This document shows positions 59,701-64,000 of a stretch of DNA of 64,000 nucleotides, in pieces (the first letter of the stretch is position 1; each line of letters starts with the position of its first letter). Origin of the DNA: Agelaius tricolor. Taxonomy: Eukaryota > Chordata > Aves > Passeriformes > Icteridae. Where the stretch lies: NCBI GenBank assembly GCA_023055355.1, contig JALJCS010000029.1, positions 8,309,001 to 8,373,000 of the forward strand, written 5' to 3'. Position numbers and translations under genes: made by a program. The notes beneath the pieces are model-generated. The model was given only the letters and a program-made list of their open reading frames with translations, was not told where the DNA came from and made no database searches.

Positions 59701-61468
59701 GGGAAACTCAATGTTTTGATGGCTGGAATTGCCTGTTGGAAGTGGAACTTCTTTCACAGTGATTGTGAAGCACCTGACTCCCAGCTCAGAGCACACCCAT
59801 ATATGTTCTACCATGTATAATACCATATGTAATATACAGTGCATCTGCTCCTGTACATGTGAAATATTTGCTCTGTGAACGTGGCTGATTTACAATGGAA
59901 AGGGTTACCCACAGCCTGGGTTTGGAGGGAGCAGTCTGTCACCCAGGGAAATGGAGCTCTGGGGTGAAATGCTGAGCCCTCCTTCCCAGGGAGCAACAAT
60001 ACCCTGGTGTGCCACCTGCAGAGCAGGTCACCTGCAGCTGTCACAGGTGTCTGCATCATGGTGGCACCTGAGGCTCCTGGCCCGAGTACACAACCCTGGA
60101 GCACCTGTGCCAGCACTCACACGAGTAACTCCACGCTCCTTCACTTCTCCAAAGTGAGGTAAACTGATAAAATAGAAATTTTCTGGTTTTCCAAAAAATT
60201 TTCAGCTGTATCTGGCTAATTTCCTCCTCCCAGAGTGACACAGTTTCACAGTAAATTCATCCCTGCAGCAGCTCTTGGCACCATCTCTGTTCCAGCTCCT
60301 GGCAGCCCCTGTCCCTCCCTCTGCCTCCACCAATGCCACCTGTGGCACTGGTGCTCCTCTCTCAGCACATTCCTTCCCATTGCAGGGAGACTGTCTTCCT
60401 GCAGAAGGTGAAACAAACCCTTCCACCTGTTCCATGGTTTTACTGTCCCAGCCCCACTGTCCTGCCACTCCCTGCGGGCACCAGGAAGGGATGCCAGGGC
60501 TGTGGGCACAAGGGACCCCACACAGGAGATGTGCCCCTGTCCCAGAGCACACCCAGCTTGCTGATGTGCAGTTCCTGAGCAGATGGACATGAGAAGAAGG
60601 ACAGCAGAGGGACATGTTCAAGGCAGGCTGGTTTTTGGGCAGGTGAGATTAAAAAAAATATTAATTGGGGTGGGACCTGCACCCTGGAATGCAAACAGGG
60701 AAGGTGATCTGGTCTCTGCCAGTTCCCTGAGTGGTGTCTGGAGTGGAGAGGCCTCTGTGCCCCTGCACAGGAGGGGTGCCCCCAGCCCTGGCACTGCTCC
60801 CAGGGAAGGAGCTGTTTGCTGCTGTCAAGTGAAGAAACTCTGTCTGTGGCTTTGTTACTTGACATGATGGAAGCTCCTGGGAGACAGGGGAATTGAAGAC
60901 AATGCTTTTTTTTCCTTTATTTGCTGGGCAGAGATACAGAGGAAGCGTGTGAGGGCTCCCAGCAGTGTAAGTCTGGATGTTCGTGTGGTCAATCGCAGTT
61001 CTTAACCTTTCCCATTCCTGCTGCGAGTCCCCTTGGGGCTGATTGCATTTCAAGGCCGGCTCTGTGAGGCAGCCAGGAGGGGGAGGCTGTCACACAGACA
61101 GGGCAGCCCTGTGTCCCCTCTGTGTCCCCCCTGCCCTGGCATGAGGCCACCAAAGGCAGCCTGGAGCCTGGAGCCGTCCTGGCTCTGGTGCCAGCAAAGC
61201 TTTTGTTGTACAAAGCTCCCCTCTCCACGGAAGGGATAAGTGATGTTGTTTTGGTTCCAGCAGATGACAATCCGGTACAAAATACACTCGAGAGCTTGCT
61301 CAGGTGTGTGTTATCTTCTAGACATCTGGATGGTGTTTTGGCTTTTCCCCCCAAAGAATCCAAACTTCCCCTGGCGCAGTGAATCCGCTGGAGCTGGAGG
61401 TGGATGGGGCTCTCTCCACCTCACCCCTCACCTGTGGGCTCCTCAGCACAGCCCTGCTGCTAAGGCAG

Positions 61469-61510
61469 GCCCTGGGGAGCCCCCTGAGTGCCCTGGGGAG
61501 CCCCCCGAGT
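61469..61510. repeat. Short 21-bp tandem duplication
   Basis: Two copies of a unit starting GCCCTGGGGAGCCCC, differing at one base (CTGAGT/CCGAGT), in GC-rich DNA. Confidence 0.8.
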
Positions 61511-61932
61511 GCCCTGGCCCTGCAGCTCCCCTCTCCTCCCCTGCTCTGCTCCGGAGCCACTCGCGGTGCCGTATTCATCTCAATGTCATTTTCTTTGAGA
61601 TGTGAGCTGGAACAAATCCGGAGCAGCTGCTCCATCTCTAAGTGTCCTTCAGGGATCCCTTCAGCAGACACTTTGCAGGATATAATGATGACATTCTAAC
61701 GAGCGCTAATGCACACGTTGTCATCTTTCTGTATTTACACTTCCCACAGGAGGCATCGTTCCAAGAAGGAAAAGTGAGAGACAGAAACTTTGCCGCAGAA
61801 ACTTCAGCGGGGCTGGGCTGGGGAATCTGCCTGAGTGAGAGGAGCTGTGGGCTGGGAGCTGTGAGCTGTGCCAGCAGCTCCTGGCCACAGGGAGAGGCAC
61901 AACCTTCACAGGCCCTGTCCTGGGGCAGGCTA

Positions 61933-62213
61933 TGAGAGATCAGAGAAAAGAATGAGAAGCAATTCTGATCTTCACTTGCTGCACCTGCTGCTGTGAACAA
62001 GTGGAATGTGTTAGGGAGATTTGTTTACCAAGGGGTGGTTTCTTAATTGGACACTGGTAATGGTGTTTGGATTCAAGGACCAACTGGGTCCATCTGTATC
62101 GTGACTGTCTGTAAGGGCAATGGGTTTATTAATAAGTATAGTATAATAAAGTGATTAATCAGCCTTCTGGAATCATGGAGTCAATGCTAATTATTACCCC
62201 TTGAGGGACACCA
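61933..62213 (+). mobile_element. Solo LTR of a songbird endogenous retrovirus (ERVL-like)
   Basis: About 281 bp, TG...CA bounded, resemble from memory a common passerine LTR. The recognisable segments are AGGGAGATTTGTTTACCAA, TTTCTTAATTGGACACTGG, an AATAAA signal in TATAATAAAGTG (62144-62155) and ATTAATCAGCCTTCTGGAA followed by CATGGAGTCA. The flanks GGCTA (61928-61932) and TGCTA (62214-62218) may be a 5-bp target duplication with one change. No internal viral coding region is present, so it is a solo LTR left by recombination. The family name is uncertain. Confidence 0.65.
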
Positions 62214-63690
62214 TGCTATGACAGTGAGGGGCAGTGGCTGCCAGGGCACAGGGGGGTGGCCAGGAGAGAGCAGACACCAAGCAGGAACCCCCTGATCCCT
62301 TCAGGTAGATCACACCAGGCTGTAAGGAAAACGAGGGGAACAAGGATTATTTGGGGTACACAGTGACAGCAGAGCCTACATCACCAGCTCCAGTCTAATG
62401 ATTTCACTGGGAACCAGGGCATTCCATATTCCCACTGGAATGAGTGGGCCTTCCCTGTGCTTTGCCCCTGAAGATGCCACACAGAACAAATTCACGGCCC
62501 TTCATTAGCCACATCATCAAACCAAACCATAATGGCTTCAGGGAGCAGCACTGTCCCGTGGCTGCCAGTGGCAAAAGGACGCTCAAGTCACTAATGCACT
62601 GAAACTCTCCTTGTCCAGGAGGAAACCAGAGGAATCAGCTCTTTCCCCCCAGGAATGTTAAATACAAATGTATGGACATGTGTGCCTATAGATAAATAAA
62701 CAGAGAACCCACCAAAGGGAGTGGAATGAGCCTCTGTGTCTGTGTGGCCTTTCAGCAGCAGCAGCTGGAATGGATAAGGTCATCACTCTGTCCTCTGCTC
62801 GCTGATCTTACTGGGAGGAAGATTATATCAAATAAATAATATATCAAAAGATTTCTGTTCCCATCTCTCCACAGGCCCCTCTGTCCCCACGGCCTTACCT
62901 GGGCTGGAGTGAGGATCTGGCCAGTATGATAAACAGGAATAAATGGCTCTGCTTGTCGGGGGGAATTCTGCTGGCAAATTTCCGAGCCAGATTAAAAAGT
63001 AAATGAGATTTCTTCTGGAGAGTTATTTTCAAGGGTTTTGTCTGCTGATGTTCTCATGCAAGATTGCAGCTTTGCCAAGGGGAGAAGAGAACAAAAGGGG
63101 AGGATAAAGAACCGAGGTTGCAATTATCCAACAGAATGAGGTTCTCCAGTGAAAGCACCTAACCAGGAAAGTCTCAAATTTGCTTAAAATACAAAGTGTG
63201 GTACAACATTTATTTATAATCTGCCTCACCTGCTCAGATAAAACTGTTTCTAAAGCCAGGCAATTGCAGGAGACAAGCTGTAAAATGGAACAAATGGAAT
63301 CAAATCGGATATTAATAACAGTGGAATGAAATAATAACAGAAGTGGGTCTTTGAGCAGAGCACAATTGCTGTGTTCCAGCAAGCACAGGTGGAGCTGTTG
63401 GGAATGCCCACAGGTGTGGGCATTCCCAGCCAGGAGGCACAGCAGGACAGGGGGGAGGCAGAAGCTGTGTGAGCCCCAGCCTGGCCAAGGAGAGGCTGGG
63501 CCCAGGTGTGGGCAGGTGGTTAACGAGGACAGTGCTGAGCCTGCCCTCCTGGGGCAGGTGAACTCATTTGTGTCCTGGAGAGGCTCTCCAGAGCTGCATG
63601 CAGTGTGATGCTCCTCCAAAGCCTTCGGCTGGGACCCTGGTGAGTCTCTGGGTGTTTATTTCTCTATTATTTCAGCAGAAATGTCGTTGG
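62214..63690. other. Intergenic DNA, no gene seen
   Basis: Mixed sequence with AT-rich segments near 62640-62850 and 63180-63350. A 196-codon minus-strand ORF (63029-63619) shows no recognisable domain and is regarded as chance. Confidence 0.6.
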
Positions 63691-63829
63691 TTTGGTTGTT
63701 TGGTCAGTGGTTTGGTTGTTTGGTCAATGGTTTGGTTGTTTGGTCAGTGGTTTGGTTGTTTGGTCAATGGTTTGGTTGTTTGGTCAGTGGTTTGGTTGTT
63801 TGGTCAATGGTTTGGTTATCTGGTGCAGG
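63691..63829. repeat. Minisatellite, seven copies of a 20-bp unit
   Basis: Six perfect-period copies of TTTGGTTGTTTGGTCARTGG start at 63691, 63711, 63731, 63751, 63771 and 63791, followed by one degenerate copy. Position 17 strictly alternates between CAGTGG and CAATGG, so the true repeat is a 40-bp dimer amplified three times. ORFs reading VWLFGQWFGCLV are artefacts. Confidence 0.95.
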
Positions 63830-64000
63830 ACTTCAGTCCATGAGCACACTTCATGTGCCCTAGAAGTGCTTGGAAGCTCAGGGAGTGACTGTAGCAAAAA
63901 CAAGGCAGGTCAGCTGCAGAGTGAGGTGGTTTTGCCAATGTCAAGGAGCTCTTACTCCAGCCAGACATGTGGGTAGGTGCTCTGGTATTGAGAAAGTTGG
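63830..64000. other. End of window, nothing recognised
   Basis: Short non-repetitive flank of the 20-bp array; no feature seen. Confidence 0.6.

Larger units (their letters stand above)
55118..61932. other. Intergenic DNA with AT-rich islands, no gene seen
   Basis: No coding gene is recognised. It contains a (TTC) microsatellite at 55639-55656, a 21-bp duplication at 61469-61510 and AT-rich islands at 55380-55600, 56140-56760, 57300-57620 and 58140-58350. ORFs of up to 160 codons on both strands look random. Confidence 0.65.

Noticed and set aside
63029..63619. 196-codon minus-strand ORF
   Set aside because: No recognisable domain or conserved motif, and composition like surrounding intergenic DNA.

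Overview
The window is vertebrate nuclear DNA, most likely from a songbird (passerine). The only gene recognisable is the 3' part of CADM1 (SynCAM1/nectin-like 2, an immunoglobulin-superfamily cell adhesion molecule), on the + strand. A bird is suggested by the sparse interspersed repeats, the short GC-rich minisatellites and an old CR1-like LINE fragment. A short solo LTR at about 61.93-62.21 kb resembles, from memory, LTRs that are common in songbirds. No bacterial-type genes, operons, tRNAs, rRNAs or CRISPR arrays were seen.

Layout, 1 to about 26.8 kb: the end of CADM1. Five exons are supported by splice sites, by a shared phase (every junction splits a codon after its first base) and by the encoded peptides. 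They are the Thr/Pro-rich stalk exon (often called 8A, 1980-2051), two small cassette exons (8B, 10703-10735; 8C, 15919-15972), the transmembrane exon (24301-24432) and the terminal exon with the cytoplasmic tail (24625-24743). About 2 kb of 3' UTR follows, with a good polyadenylation signal at 26772-26777. The Ig-domain exons must lie to the left of this window. All three stalk exons are multiples of 3 and phase-symmetric, so each can be included or skipped without breaking the frame. This changes the length and O-glycosylation of the stalk between the third Ig domain and the membrane. The terminal exons encode the membrane helix, the juxtamembrane protein-4.1 binding region and the C-terminal PDZ ligand EYFI.

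Layout, about 26.8 to 64 kb: no coding gene recognised on either strand. The interval holds minisatellites and microsatellites (notably near 29.1, 30.2-30.6, 43.9-44.2, 51.5-51.9, 54.7-55.1 and 63.7-63.8 kb), an old CR1-like fragment, the solo LTR, and AT-rich islands that look like candidate conserved regulatory DNA. Many long ORFs here come from tandem repeats and are not genes.

The most interesting leads are two. The last CADM1 intron is only 192 bp, a multiple of 3 and open in the CADM1 frame, so its retention would insert 64 residues into the cytoplasmic tail. An 84-bp phase-matched, Ser/Thr/Pro-rich exon-like segment at 17961-18044 could be an undescribed stalk cassette. An imperfect hairpin with 14-bp arms carrying POU/homeodomain-like sites at 36431-36496 and a G-quadruplex motif in the 3' UTR are also worth checking. 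Nothing here amounts to a clearly new biological system.
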